From NCBI RefSeq assembly GCF_014145395.1, contig NZ_JACHTE010000010.1, forward strand, positions 1 through 64,000: DNA of 64,000 bases, written 5' to 3'. Source of the DNA: Marilutibacter penaei. GTDB taxonomy: Bacteria; Pseudomonadota; Gammaproteobacteria; Xanthomonadales; Xanthomonadaceae. A program made the translations under genes and the position numbers. Positions 48,649 to 57,202 of this stretch are shown piece after piece. Under the pieces are notes generated by a model. That model ran no database searches, was not told the origin of the DNA, and saw only the letters and a list, made by a program, of their open reading frames with translations. How positions within the stretch are numbered: position 1 is the first letter of the stretch; each line of letters begins with the position of its first letter.

Positions 48649-50253
48649 ATGACGTCCTCCGTATCCTTCGATCGCCGCCGCTTCCTGCTCGGCGCCGGTT
48701 CGCTGGCGCTGTTCGCCGGCCTCTCACCGTTCCACCGGGTCGTCGCGAACCCGCGCCTGGGCGGCTATCCCTTCACCCTGGGCGTCGCCTCGGGCGATCC
48801 GCTGCCAGGCGGCTTCGTGCTGTGGACGCGGCTGGCGCCGAAGCCGCTTGAAGAACACGGCGGCATGCCGATGGTGGCGGTGCCGGTGCGCTGGGAGCTG
48901 GCGGCCGACGATGGCTTCCGCCGCGTCCTGCGCCGGGGCGAGACGCTGGCCCTGCCTGAGCTGGGGCACAGCGTGCATGTCGAGCTGGACGGGCTCGCAC
49001 CGGGCCGGCCGTACTGGTACCGCTTCCACGTCGAAGGCGCGGATGCGAGCCCGGTCGGGGTGGTCCGCACCGCGCCGGCGCCGGACGCCCTGCCGGAGCG
49101 CGTGCGCATCGCGGTGGCCGGTTGCCAGGCCTACTACCACGGCTGGTTCGAGGCCTATCGCCACCTGAGCGAAGAGGACGGCCTGGACGCGGTGTTCCAC
49201 TACGGCGATTACATCTACGAGGGGCCGGCCGGCCGCAAGAAGGACCAGTTCCCGACATACGACGCCGCAGGTCGGCTGGTCGCCGAGCGTGACCACGTCG
49301 GCGACGAAATCTACTCGCTCGACGACTACCGCCGGCGCTATGCGCTGTACAAGAGCGACCCGGACCTGCAGGCGGCGCATGCGGCCGCGGCCTTCGTGAT
49401 GTCCTTCGACGACCACGAGATCGACAACGACTGGAACAATGCCCGGGACCAGGACGGGCGGGCGCCCGAAGTGTTCGCGCTGCGCAAGTTCGTCGCCATG
49501 CAGGCCTGGTACGAAAACCTGCCGGTGCGGCGCGCGCTGCTCCCCCGTGTGGATGGCGGGACGCGCTATTACCGCCGGCTCGACTTCGGGCGACTGCTGC
49601 GCATGCACGTGCTGGATACCCGCAGCCATCGCCTCAACCAGGCCTGCGAGCCGCCGGCATCGCCGGGTTGCCGGTTCCAGCCGGGCCAGCCGTCCAGCAT
49701 CCTGGGCGACGCCCAGGAGGCCTGGCTGGACCAGGGCCTGGACAACGACGCCGGCTGGAACCTCATCGCCCAGCAGGTGTTCGTGATGCCGCTGAAGGCG
49801 AAGAACGCGGACGGCACGCTGCGGGAGTTCGACGACAAGTGGGACGGCTTCCCGCAGTCGCGCCAGCGCCTGGTCCACTCGATCCGCGAGCGCGGGTTGA
49901 CCAACGTGGTCGTCGCGACCGGCGACGCGCACATGAATGCCATCGGCGACATCCCGCTGAGCGACGAAGCGCCGGAGGGTCCGGCGGTGGCCGCGGAGTT
50001 CCTGGCCACCTCCATCTCGTCCAATGGCGATGGCGCTGTGGACTCGCCCAACGCGACCCGCTTCCTGCACGGCGAGAACCCCTTCCTGCAGTCATGCGAC
50101 AACCTGCGCGGCTACCACCTGCACGACATCACCGCGAAGGAGTGGCGGACCGACGTGCGCGCGATGGACCAGGTGCAGCGCAAGGGCGGCCGGATCCGCA
50201 CCCACGAACGCTTCTTCGTCACCCCGGACCGGGCAGGCCTGCAGCGGGGCTGA
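48649..50253 (+). CDS. phoD: PhoD-type alkaline phosphatase/phosphodiesterase, Tat-exported
   Basis: A 534-residue enzyme. Twin-arginine signal DRRRFLLGAGSLALFAG, an N-terminal PhoD domain (GYPFTLGVASGDPLPGGFVLWTRLAP), then the metal-dependent catalytic domain with AGCQAYYHG, FHYGDYIYE, SFDDHEIDNDW and VVATGDAHMNAIGD, the ligand set of PhoD (Ca/Fe centre). PhoD acts on phosphate mono- and diesters in the periplasm or outside. It follows the receptor by 60 bases and is probably in the same operon. Confidence 0.93.
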   Translation: MTSSVSFDRRRFLLGAGSLALFAGLSPFHRVVANPRLGGYPFTLGVASGDPLPGGFVLWTRLAPKPLEEHGGMPMVAVPVRWELAADDGFRRVLRRGETLALPELGHSVHVELDGLAPGRPYWYRFHVEGADASPVGVVRTAPAPDALPERVRIAVAGCQAYYHGWFEAYRHLSEEDGLDAVFHYGDYIYEGPAGRKKDQFPTYDAAGRLVAERDHVGDEIYSLDDYRRRYALYKSDPDLQAAHAAAAFVMSFDDHEIDNDWNNARDQDGRAPEVFALRKFVAMQAWYENLPVRRALLPRVDGGTRYYRRLDFGRLLRMHVLDTRSHRLNQACEPPASPGCRFQPGQPSSILGDAQEAWLDQGLDNDAGWNLIAQQVFVMPLKAKNADGTLREFDDKWDGFPQSRQRLVHSIRERGLTNVVVATGDAHMNAIGDIPLSDEAPEGPAVAAEFLATSISSNGDGAVDSPNATRFLHGENPFLQSCDNLRGYHLHDITAKEWRTDVRAMDQVQRKGGRIRTHERFFVTPDRAGLQRG

Positions 50254-50305
50254 GGCGGGACGGCACAGAAGATGCGGCGATCATGCAGACATCTCCTTAC
50301 AAAAT

Positions 50306-50530
50306 GAGGTCCCGAACCTCGTGCGAGGGGTTCCTGACCTCATCGATGGCGTTGCGAACCGTGTGATTGAGGTCGCGGACCCTTTCATCGGGGTCCTGCA
50401 CCTCGGCGATCAGGTTGCGGACCCTGCCGTCCGCGTCTTCGACCACGTGCGTGGCGTCAGGCGTCTCGCGGATGGGGCCGCGGACCTCGTGGGTCGGGCC
50501 CGGGACGGCGTGAGAGAGGTGCGGCGCCTC
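50306..50530. repeat. array B of 21-bp near-palindromic repeats (11 units)
   Basis: Eleven indel-free 21-base units, each with a 15-bp core close to GAGGTC-NNN-GACCTC and a 6-bp spacer; first core 50306-50320, last 50516-50530. It has the same architecture as array A but is more diverged. The plus strand reads heptads such as NEVPNLV-RGVPDLI, the minus strand HEVRDL-type heptads, but neither has a nearby start codon in frame, so it looks non-coding or decayed. It fills most of the 378-base gap 50254-50631; nothing else was seen there. Confidence 0.85.
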
Positions 50531-50631
50531 GGCATGACGCTGGCGGGATGGATACGGCGGGACGCATCCACCACGTCCGTCCGAGGGCAGGAATGCCGAC
50601 CTGCCGTCTGGCCGCCAAGCCGCAAGCGCCC

Positions 50632-51369
50632 TCAGTCGCGTCGCTTCGAGGTCTCGCGACTTTCCACGAACTCGGGGAACGTCTCCGCCAGCGAGTCCGT
50701 GTCCGGCAGGACGTAGAACACGCCGCCCTTCTCGAACGTCGGCGCGATGATCTCGTCGTAGAACGAGGGCGCGACATTGATGCAGCCGTGGGTGACGCGG
50801 TTGTCGTCCGGCTCCGGCGATGCAAGGCGCTCGGGGCGTCGCTCGGCGGGAACGCCGGTGGCGGTGGGGTGCATGGAGACCGCGGAATCGTAGTCCACCC
50901 ACAGGACGCGTCCGGCGTCGATGGATTGGCCGAAGCCGCCGATGAAACGGCCGGCGGGGGTGGTGCGGTCGCGGCCGGGAATCTCGCGCAGCGCGAGGCC
51001 GGCGACGCCGGGGGCCGAGTGGTCGCCCACGGCCGAGCCGAACAGGCCAGGGGCAGCGCCGCGGAGCCGGCCGTCGCCACCGAATACGAGGATCTGGGCG
51101 GCATCCTTGTCCATGATCGCGAAGGGGTAGCCTTCGGTGTCCCGGGTGGCGACCACCCAGCCCGCGAGATCGATCACCGTGCTGGAGACCTCCTGGCCTG
51201 GCGGGAGCTGGTCGTTGACGGCGTCCGTCGGCTCGGCGGTGTCTTCCTGGGCGCGGGCCATGCCGGCGCTCGCGAGGGACAGCGCCAGCACCAGCGCCAG
51301 AACCGGCGCGACGCGGGCGGCCCGGATCACAGGGTGCGTGGGGGTACGGATAGGACAGCTCCGGGGCAT
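50632..51369 (-). CDS. L,D-transpeptidase (YkuD family)
   Basis: A 245-residue secreted enzyme: signal peptide ending GMARAQ, then a YkuD-type domain with the active-site Cys in VTHGCINV and the upstream His in AVSMHPTATG. L,D-transpeptidases make 3-3 crosslinks in peptidoglycan or attach outer-membrane proteins to it. The Lpp-like lipoprotein gene lies 96 bases upstream on the same strand. Confidence 0.88.
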   Translation of the reverse strand: MPRSCPIRTPTHPVIRAARVAPVLALVLALSLASAGMARAQEDTAEPTDAVNDQLPPGQEVSSTVIDLAGWVVATRDTEGYPFAIMDKDAAQILVFGGDGRLRGAAPGLFGSAVGDHSAPGVAGLALREIPGRDRTTPAGRFIGGFGQSIDAGRVLWVDYDSAVSMHPTATGVPAERRPERLASPEPDDNRVTHGCINVAPSFYDEIIAPTFEKGGVFYVLPDTDSLAETFPEFVESRETSKRRD

Positions 51370-51465
51370 GCAGATGAAGTGCGGGGAGGAGACGGATGGC
51401 CCGTGCAGGCCACCCGCTCCGGGTCCGGACCGTTCGTCGGGAACCGGCCGGACGCGATCAGGCCA

Positions 51466-51735
51466 TCAACCGCGCGGAACGCGGCCCGGCGAACCTTCGA
51501 GGCGCTGGACGCGGCTCTCCAGCGAATCCAGCCGCTGGTTGGCCTGCTGCGCGGACTGGTTGGCGGATTCGGCGCTGCGGGCTGCGCCCTGCACCTGCGT
51601 GTCGAGCTGGTCGAGACGCGAGTTCACCCTTGCGAAATCGTCGTCGTAGGTGGCGCAACCGCCAAGGACCAGTGTGGCGGCCAGGGCAACGCCCAGGGTG
51701 AGTGCCTTCGGGGGAAGTTGTTTCTTGAGAGACAT
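51466..51735 (-). CDS. Lpp/OprI-like alanine-zipper lipoprotein
   Basis: An 89-residue lipoprotein: signal to LVLGGC (lipobox), then a coiled-coil body LDQLDTQVQGAARSAESANQSAQQANQRLDSLESRVQRLEG of the Lpp/OprI kind. AAGGAG seven bases before ATG 51735 supports the start. The C-terminus is RVPRG; the terminal Lys through which E. coli Lpp is joined to peptidoglycan is absent. It sits directly upstream of an L,D-transpeptidase gene. Confidence 0.85.
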   Translation of the reverse strand: MSLKKQLPPKALTLGVALAATLVLGGCATYDDDFARVNSRLDQLDTQVQGAARSAESANQSAQQANQRLDSLESRVQRLEGSPGRVPRG

Positions 51736-51926
51736 GGCAATGCTCCTTCGTCCGGGGGTGTCGGAACTGAATATAGCGGCGTATTGGCCGCGGGCGCGAA
51801 GCGCCTTCATTTAGTGTTGGTGGACGTCGATGGATTGTGAAGACCTGAATCGCGTGCGATCGACGAACTCTCAGTGAGCGTCACGATCGCTGCGTGCGCG
51901 CTGTCCGTCCCGGCGTGTGAGGCCAG

Positions 51927-53246
51927 TCACTCCTTGCCACCCAAGCGCTCCATCCGCTGCTGCGCCCGGGCCAGCGTGCCCCCCGTTATCGCCCACACCA
52001 GCGCCAGTGCAGCGCCGACGAGTGCGGCGATCGCGGGCTGGCTGGCGAGCATGTCGACCAGCGTCTTGCTCCAGGCGCTGACGGCATCACCGCCGCGGTA
52101 GACGACGGTGTCGATGAAGTTCTTGCCCTTGTACTTGGCCTCGGGCGAGACGACGGTGTAGAGCATTTCGCGACCGGGGCGGACGAAGCCGTACTCGCCG
52201 GCGCGGCGGACGATCATCACGATGGCGAGCACGGCGAAGGTCGGGGCCAGCGCCAGCCAGAGGAAGCCGCACATCACCACCAGTGGCACGGCGACCAGCA
52301 GGACGCCGATGCCAAGCTTGCGGGCGACGCGGCCGGTGATGAACAGCTGCGAGAGGATTGCAAGTGACTGGACGATGGTGTCGATCATGCCGAACACGCG
52401 GGTCTGGTCGGCGCGGTCGGGGAAGGTCGCTTCGACCAGGCGCGCCTGTTCGAAGTAGAGGAAGGTGGTGACGCTGGCCAGCAGCAGCACGAACACGGCG
52501 ATGCCGAGCAGGTAGGGCGAGCGCAGCACGGTGGTGGCGCCGGCGAAGGGATTGCCGCCGAGCCGGCGCGAGCGTGCGGCGGCGTCGGTGGCGATGTCGC
52601 CGGTCTCGACCGGATTGCGGTCGCGCCAGCGCTGCAGGGCCATCGCGGCGGCGATGGCGGCGACCAGGAAAACAGCAGCGAGCGCGAGCAGGCCGCCGTG
52701 GCCCAGCGGACCGACCAGGGTGATGCCGAGGATTGGACCGGTCAGGCCGCCGAGGCTGGCGCCGGCCGCCATCAGCGCGAAGGTGCGCTTGGCCTGGGCG
52801 GTCGGGAACAGGTCGACCAGCACGCTCCAGGCCAGCGAGATGGCGATCATGTTGAACACGGACAGCCAGACGTAGAACGCGCGGGCCATCCACACGTTGT
52901 CAGGCTGCAGGCCGATTGCCAGCGCGAAGCCCAGGAGGTTCAGGACGAAGAAGCCATAGACCCAGGGCAGGATGCGCCGGCGGGCGACGCGGCCGGCGAC
53001 CCAGCCGAACAGCGGCATTGCCGCCAGCGTGGCGACGAAGGTGGCGGTGAACAGCCATTGCAGGTTGTCCACGCCCCCGGCGATGCCCATGGTCTCGCGC
53101 ACCGGCCGCAGCATGAAGTAGCCGGTGAACAGCAGGAAGAACAGCAGGGCACCGCCGGCCACCGGCAGCGCCTCGTCCGGCTCGAGGCCGAACAGGCGTG
53201 CCAGGGTGCGGGTCAGGAAGGGCGGCGTCGCGTCGCCGGTCGGCAT
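51927..53246 (-). CDS. MFS transporter related to ATP/ADP antiporters
   Basis: A 439-residue, 12-helix carrier with GALLFFLLFTGYFMLRPVRETMGIAGG in helix one and FIDTVVYRGGDAVSAWSKTLV near the end, both features of the NTP:NTP (TlcC) antiporter-like MFS branch also found in free-living proteobacteria. The substrate in such bacteria is unknown; nucleotide transport is not implied by similarity alone. It follows the aldo/keto reductase by three bases, so the two are co-transcribed. Confidence 0.82.
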   Translation of the reverse strand: MPTGDATPPFLTRTLARLFGLEPDEALPVAGGALLFFLLFTGYFMLRPVRETMGIAGGVDNLQWLFTATFVATLAAMPLFGWVAGRVARRRILPWVYGFFVLNLLGFALAIGLQPDNVWMARAFYVWLSVFNMIAISLAWSVLVDLFPTAQAKRTFALMAAGASLGGLTGPILGITLVGPLGHGGLLALAAVFLVAAIAAAMALQRWRDRNPVETGDIATDAAARSRRLGGNPFAGATTVLRSPYLLGIAVFVLLLASVTTFLYFEQARLVEATFPDRADQTRVFGMIDTIVQSLAILSQLFITGRVARKLGIGVLLVAVPLVVMCGFLWLALAPTFAVLAIVMIVRRAGEYGFVRPGREMLYTVVSPEAKYKGKNFIDTVVYRGGDAVSAWSKTLVDMLASQPAIAALVGAALALVWAITGGTLARAQQRMERLGGKE

Positions 53247-53249
53247 CGG

Positions 53250-54203
53250 TCAGGCCAGCGCGGCGACCAGCGCGTCGCGCTGGGTGGCGTCGAGGAAGGG
53301 CGAGACGCCGGCCTTGAGGTTGTCAACCTGGTGCTTCGGCTTGGACGTCGCCGGGATCACTACCGTGACTGCGGGATGGCTGAGCACGAACTTCAGGAAC
53401 AGCTGCCCCCAGGAGTCGGCCCCGACGTCGGCCGCCCAGCCCGGCAGCGGCTTGTCCTTGACCTGGCCGAACAGCCGGCCGTCCTCGAAGGCGCGGTTGA
53501 TGATCACCGCGATGCCCATCTCCTGCGCCAGCGGCAGCACTTCGCGTTCGGCCCCGCGCGTGACCGGCGAGTAGTTGATCTGCACGAAGTCCGGCTTGAG
53601 GCGGCGCATCGCCGCGGCCAGGTCGGCCTGGGCGCCCTCCTGGAAGTGGGTCAGGCCGGAGTAGCGCACCTTGCCCTGTTCCTTGAGCGACTGGATGACC
53701 GCGAACTGGGTGTCGGTGTCGCGCAGGTTGTGGACCTGCAGCAGCTCGACCTTGTCGGTCTTGAGGTCGCGCAGCGAGCCGGCGAACTGGGCCAGGCCCT
53801 CGTCGCGCCCGGTGACGCCGGACAGCTTGGTGGCGACGAAGATGCGGTCGCGATTGCCGGCCGCCGCCATCAGCTCGCCGAGCACCGGCTCGGAGCGGCC
53901 GTAGGTCGGCGCGGTGTCGATCAGGGTCGCGCCGGACGCGACGAACAGGCGCAGCACCTCGTGGAGCGGGGCGCGCTCTTCGGGACTGCCACCGACGTCA
54001 AGGCTGCCGGAGGTGCCCATGCCGATCACCGGCAGGGTCTCGCCGGTGGCCGGGATCGGCCGGGTGGCGATGGTGCCGGGAGCGGGCGGGCGCACCGGGG
54101 GCATCGGGCTGGTGGCGTCCTGCGCGCAGGCCACCAGCGGTGAGAGGGCAAGTCCGCCAGCAGCGTAGGCGGCCAGGGTGAGGAAATCGCGTCGCGTGCC
54201 CAT
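53250..54203 (-). CDS. Tat-exported aldo/keto reductase
   Basis: A 317-residue AKR enzyme with a twin-arginine signal TRRDFLTLAAYAAGGLALSP, which is uncommon for the family. The catalytic Tyr is in TAPTYGRSE, with FVATKLSG, LQVHNLRDT and YSGLTHFQEG following the barrel. It would need an NADPH-like cofactor bound before export. It is in one transcript with the downstream MFS carrier; substrate unknown. Confidence 0.85.
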   Translation of the reverse strand: MGTRRDFLTLAAYAAGGLALSPLVACAQDATSPMPPVRPPAPGTIATRPIPATGETLPVIGMGTSGSLDVGGSPEERAPLHEVLRLFVASGATLIDTAPTYGRSEPVLGELMAAAGNRDRIFVATKLSGVTGRDEGLAQFAGSLRDLKTDKVELLQVHNLRDTDTQFAVIQSLKEQGKVRYSGLTHFQEGAQADLAAAMRRLKPDFVQINYSPVTRGAEREVLPLAQEMGIAVIINRAFEDGRLFGQVKDKPLPGWAADVGADSWGQLFLKFVLSHPAVTVVIPATSKPKHQVDNLKAGVSPFLDATQRDALVAALA

Positions 54204-54298
54204 GCAGAGGTCTCCTGTGTCGGGGGGGCCAGACTGCTACACGCGATGTTAAGCGCTTGCGCCCGTGCCGGCCCAAGCGCCAATGGTCATGCGCGGTC

Positions 54299-56116
54299 TC
54301 AGTCGATCGGCTGGTCCAGCATCAGCTGCCGCACGAAGCGCACCGGCGGCGAGCCGTAGGACAGCACCTGGTCGTGGTAGGCCTTCAGGTCGAAGGCCTC
54401 GCCCTGCTTTGCTTCCCAGGCCTGGCGCAGGTCGAGGTGCTCGCTGTAGCCGACGTAGTAAGTGGGCAGCTGGGCCGAGGTCAGCTGCGCGCGCACCCAC
54501 TTGCCGGCGGCCTCGCGCTCCTGCTGGAAGGTGGTCACGGTCATCAGCTGCATGGCCTCGTCGCGGGTCATGCCGTCGACGTGGATCGCCTGGTCGAGCA
54601 GGGCGTTGGCCATCGCGCGCAGGTTCCACTTGCGGTTGATCAGCTGCATCAGCGGATCGTTGTCCATGTAGCCGGCGTCGGCCATGATCTTTTCCGCGTA
54701 CATGGCCCAGCCTTCGACGAAGGGACCGGAGTACAGCACCGCACGCAGCGTGGACGGGTACTTGTTGGCATGCGCGAGCTGCAGGAAGTGCCCCGGCATC
54801 GCCTCGTGGATGCTCAGCTCATGGATCGATCGGGTGTTGTACTCGCGCAGGAAGGAATCGACCTGGTCCTGGCTCCAGTCGTCCGGGATCGGCGACACCG
54901 CGTAGAAGGTGTCCAGGCCCTTGTCGAGCGGGCCCGGCGGATCGCAATAGGCAACCGCGACGCCGCGCTGGAACTCGGGCATCAGGATGATCTTCACCGG
55001 CGTGTCGGGCACGGTCACCAGGCCCTTCTCGCGCACGAAGGCGGTGGCCTCCTCTGTGCTGCGGGTGGCCAGCTCGACGACCTCGTCGCGCGCGGGGCGA
55101 TCGGCATAGGCCAGCTCGAGCGCGGCTTCGATCACCGCCTGCTGCTGTTCGGGCGAAGGCGCATCCGGCATCTCGGCCGGGGCGCCGGGACGCTCGGCGA
55201 GCACGCCGCGGGCGATGTCGTACATCTCCTCGCGCGTGCGCGTGATGTCGGCCTCGACGCGGGTGCGGATCTCCTGCCGGCTCAGCGGGGAGTTCAGCGC
55301 GAAGGCGAGCTTCTGGTCGTAAAGCGCCTCGCCGATGCGGAATTCGCCCTTGGCATTCGGTACCAGCACGTCCTCGAGCCAGGCCTGGTGCTCGGTGACC
55401 GCCTTGCGCAGGGTTTCGACGGCGAGGTCGAGCTTCTTGCGGTCCTCGCCCTGCAACTGGTCCGCGTTCGGCAGCACCAGGCTGTCGACGATGCTGATGA
55501 GACCGGCGTTCTGCCGCGCCACGGTCTCGGCATGGATGCGCGGGACCCGGGCGGGGTCGAGGTTGGTGCGCATCTGGGTGAACAGTGCCGGGATCTGCTG
55601 CATGCGCGCGGTGGCGGACTTCAGGCGCTCCGGCATCGGCGCGAACTCGCGGGACATCAGGCCATACAGCGCGCCGCCGGCGATGCTGTTGTAGACCTGC
55701 GGGTCCCAGGCCCAGCCCTGCAGGGTCTCGTTCGCCCAGATGTCGTAGCGCAGCTGGTTGCGCAGGATCGCGGCGTCGATCTGGTTCTCGCGCGAGAGCC
55801 CGGCGACATCGATGGCCTCGAGTTCGGCCAGGAACTTCTTCGAATGCTCGAGCGCGCGGCTGATCCCGCCCTTGCTCAGGTCGTCGATGCGGCCGTCGAA
55901 GCGGTGGTCGCCGACCTGGGTTGCCCAGACCGGCGACAGTTCCATCGCCTTGTCGAGGTAGCGCTTGGAGAAGATCTCGAACTGGCTGTCCACCTGTCCC
56001 GCGGGCCGGGACGCGGACGGGGCGGTGTGGGCGTTGTCCGGGGCGGAGGCGGGCTGGCAGGCGGCCAGCGCCACGAGGAGCGCGGACGCCAGCGGCAGGA
56101 TGCGGAAACGGGTCAT
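54299..56116 (-). CDS. DUF885 lipoprotein, putative metallopeptidase
   Basis: A 605-residue lipoprotein (LVALAAC) of the DUF885 family. The characteristic HELSIHEAMPGHFLQLAHA contains HExxPGH, a metal-site motif shared with metallopeptidases; EGWAMYAEKIM and IAGGALYGLMSREFAPM are other family segments. Start 56116 begins the signal peptide; the frame continues to 56182 but without a signal. Periplasmic or surface peptidase is the likely role. Confidence 0.88.
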   Translation of the reverse strand: MTRFRILPLASALLVALAACQPASAPDNAHTAPSASRPAGQVDSQFEIFSKRYLDKAMELSPVWATQVGDHRFDGRIDDLSKGGISRALEHSKKFLAELEAIDVAGLSRENQIDAAILRNQLRYDIWANETLQGWAWDPQVYNSIAGGALYGLMSREFAPMPERLKSATARMQQIPALFTQMRTNLDPARVPRIHAETVARQNAGLISIVDSLVLPNADQLQGEDRKKLDLAVETLRKAVTEHQAWLEDVLVPNAKGEFRIGEALYDQKLAFALNSPLSRQEIRTRVEADITRTREEMYDIARGVLAERPGAPAEMPDAPSPEQQQAVIEAALELAYADRPARDEVVELATRSTEEATAFVREKGLVTVPDTPVKIILMPEFQRGVAVAYCDPPGPLDKGLDTFYAVSPIPDDWSQDQVDSFLREYNTRSIHELSIHEAMPGHFLQLAHANKYPSTLRAVLYSGPFVEGWAMYAEKIMADAGYMDNDPLMQLINRKWNLRAMANALLDQAIHVDGMTRDEAMQLMTVTTFQQEREAAGKWVRAQLTSAQLPTYYVGYSEHLDLRQAWEAKQGEAFDLKAYHDQVLSYGSPPVRFVRQLMLDQPID

Positions 56117-56187
56117 GGAAGGGCCTTGGTACGCAGCTCGATCGGATGCACGCAGGATACTGTGCCCCGACATGGGCTGCATGGCCC

Positions 56188-56484
56188 TCAGCGTTCTTCT
56201 TCCTCCTCGAACTCGACCATGGCCTCGAGTTCCTCCGACAGCAGTTCCACGGCGCGGCGGACCCGGTTGGCGGAGTAGGCATTGGAGGCTTCGACCTCGA
56301 TCTCGTGCACGCCGGGGCCGGCGTCGTCGGGCAGCCCCGCCGAACTGGAGTCGGGATCGTCCATCCGCGGCATCAGGTCGGCGATCTCCTCGACGTGGTC
56401 GACGCCCTCCAGGCTGGAGAGCAGGTTGACGATGGCGCGGGTGGCGTCCTCGTTTCCGGTCACGCGCATTCGCAGCAGGGGCAT
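56188..56484 (-). CDS. small acidic protein of unknown function
   Basis: A 98-residue soluble protein: a fold start PLLRMRVTGNEDATRAIVNLLSSLEGVDHVEEI, an acidic middle and a C-terminal helix AVELLSEELEAMVEFEEEEE. The early part resembles ACT/ferredoxin-like small domains in rhythm only. It lies upstream of the DUF885 gene on the same strand, 71 bases away. Confidence 0.65.
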   Translation of the reverse strand: MPLLRMRVTGNEDATRAIVNLLSSLEGVDHVEEIADLMPRMDDPDSSSAGLPDDAGPGVHEIEVEASNAYSANRVRRAVELLSEELEAMVEFEEEEER

Positions 56485-56608
56485 GGGGGACTCCGGGGCT
56501 TCCGTTGGGGGCGGGAGGCTCAGGCTAGGAACGCCCCGGGAAAGGAGGCGTGAACACCGCCGGCGTCCGTTCATCCCGGTGCGCCCCGGGCTGGTCTAAG
56601 CTCGCCGC

Positions 56609-57187
56609 ATGCCGACCGCGTCCAAGCCCGCCGACGAACCCCGCACCGACGGTGCCGCACGCGTCACCCTGCGCCCGCTGGAGCGCGACGACCTGCATTT
56701 CGTGCACGTGCTGAACAACAACCGCAGCGTGATGGCGTACTGGTTCGAGGAGCCCTACGAGTCCTTCGTCGAGCTGGAGGAGCTGTACCGCAAGCACATC
56801 CACGACCAGTCCGAGCGCCGCTTCATCATCGAGGGCGACATGCGGCAGCCGGTCGGGCTGGTGGAGCTGGTGGAGATCGACCACCTCCACCGGCGCGCGG
56901 AATTCCTGATCATGGTGTCGCCGCAGCACCAGGGCCGCGGGTATGCGCGCGCCGCCACCGGGCGCGCGGTGAACTACGCATTCCGCGTGCTCAACCTGCA
57001 CAAGCTGTACCTGCTGGTCGACGTGGACAACGCCGCGGCGATCCACATCTACGAGAGCCTTGGCTTCAAGCGCGAGGGCGTGCTGCTGGACGAGTACTTC
57101 AGCGACGGCCGCTACCACAGCGCGATCCGGATGTGCCTGTTCCAGCACGAGGTGCTGGGCAGCGAGGCCGGCCGGCGCGACGCCTGA
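56609..57187 (+). CDS. speG: spermidine/spermine N-acetyltransferase
   Basis: A 192-residue GNAT protein close to Spe[49 protein letters not shown], the acetyl-CoA loop [11 protein letters not shown], and [24 protein letters not shown]. SpeG acetylates polyamines to relieve polyamine excess. An N-terminal extension of about 18 residues precedes the domain. It converges on the cyclophilin gene. Confidence 0.9.
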   Translation: MPTASKPADEPRTDGAARVTLRPLERDDLHFVHVLNNNRSVMAYWFEEPYESFVELEELYRKHIHDQSERRFIIEGDMRQPVGLVELVEIDHLHRRAEFLIMVSPQHQGRGYARAATGRAVNYAFRVLNLHKLYLLVDVDNAAAIHIYESLGFKREGVLLDEYFSDGRYHSAIRMCLFQHEVLGSEAGRRDA

Positions 57188-57202
57188 CCGGCCGGCGCAT
57201 GC

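Noticed and set aside
50024-50716. 230-codon plus-strand frame covering array B
   Set aside because: It runs out of phoD antiframe sequence and has no start codon near the repeat; the array gives open frames on both strands because of its 21-base period.
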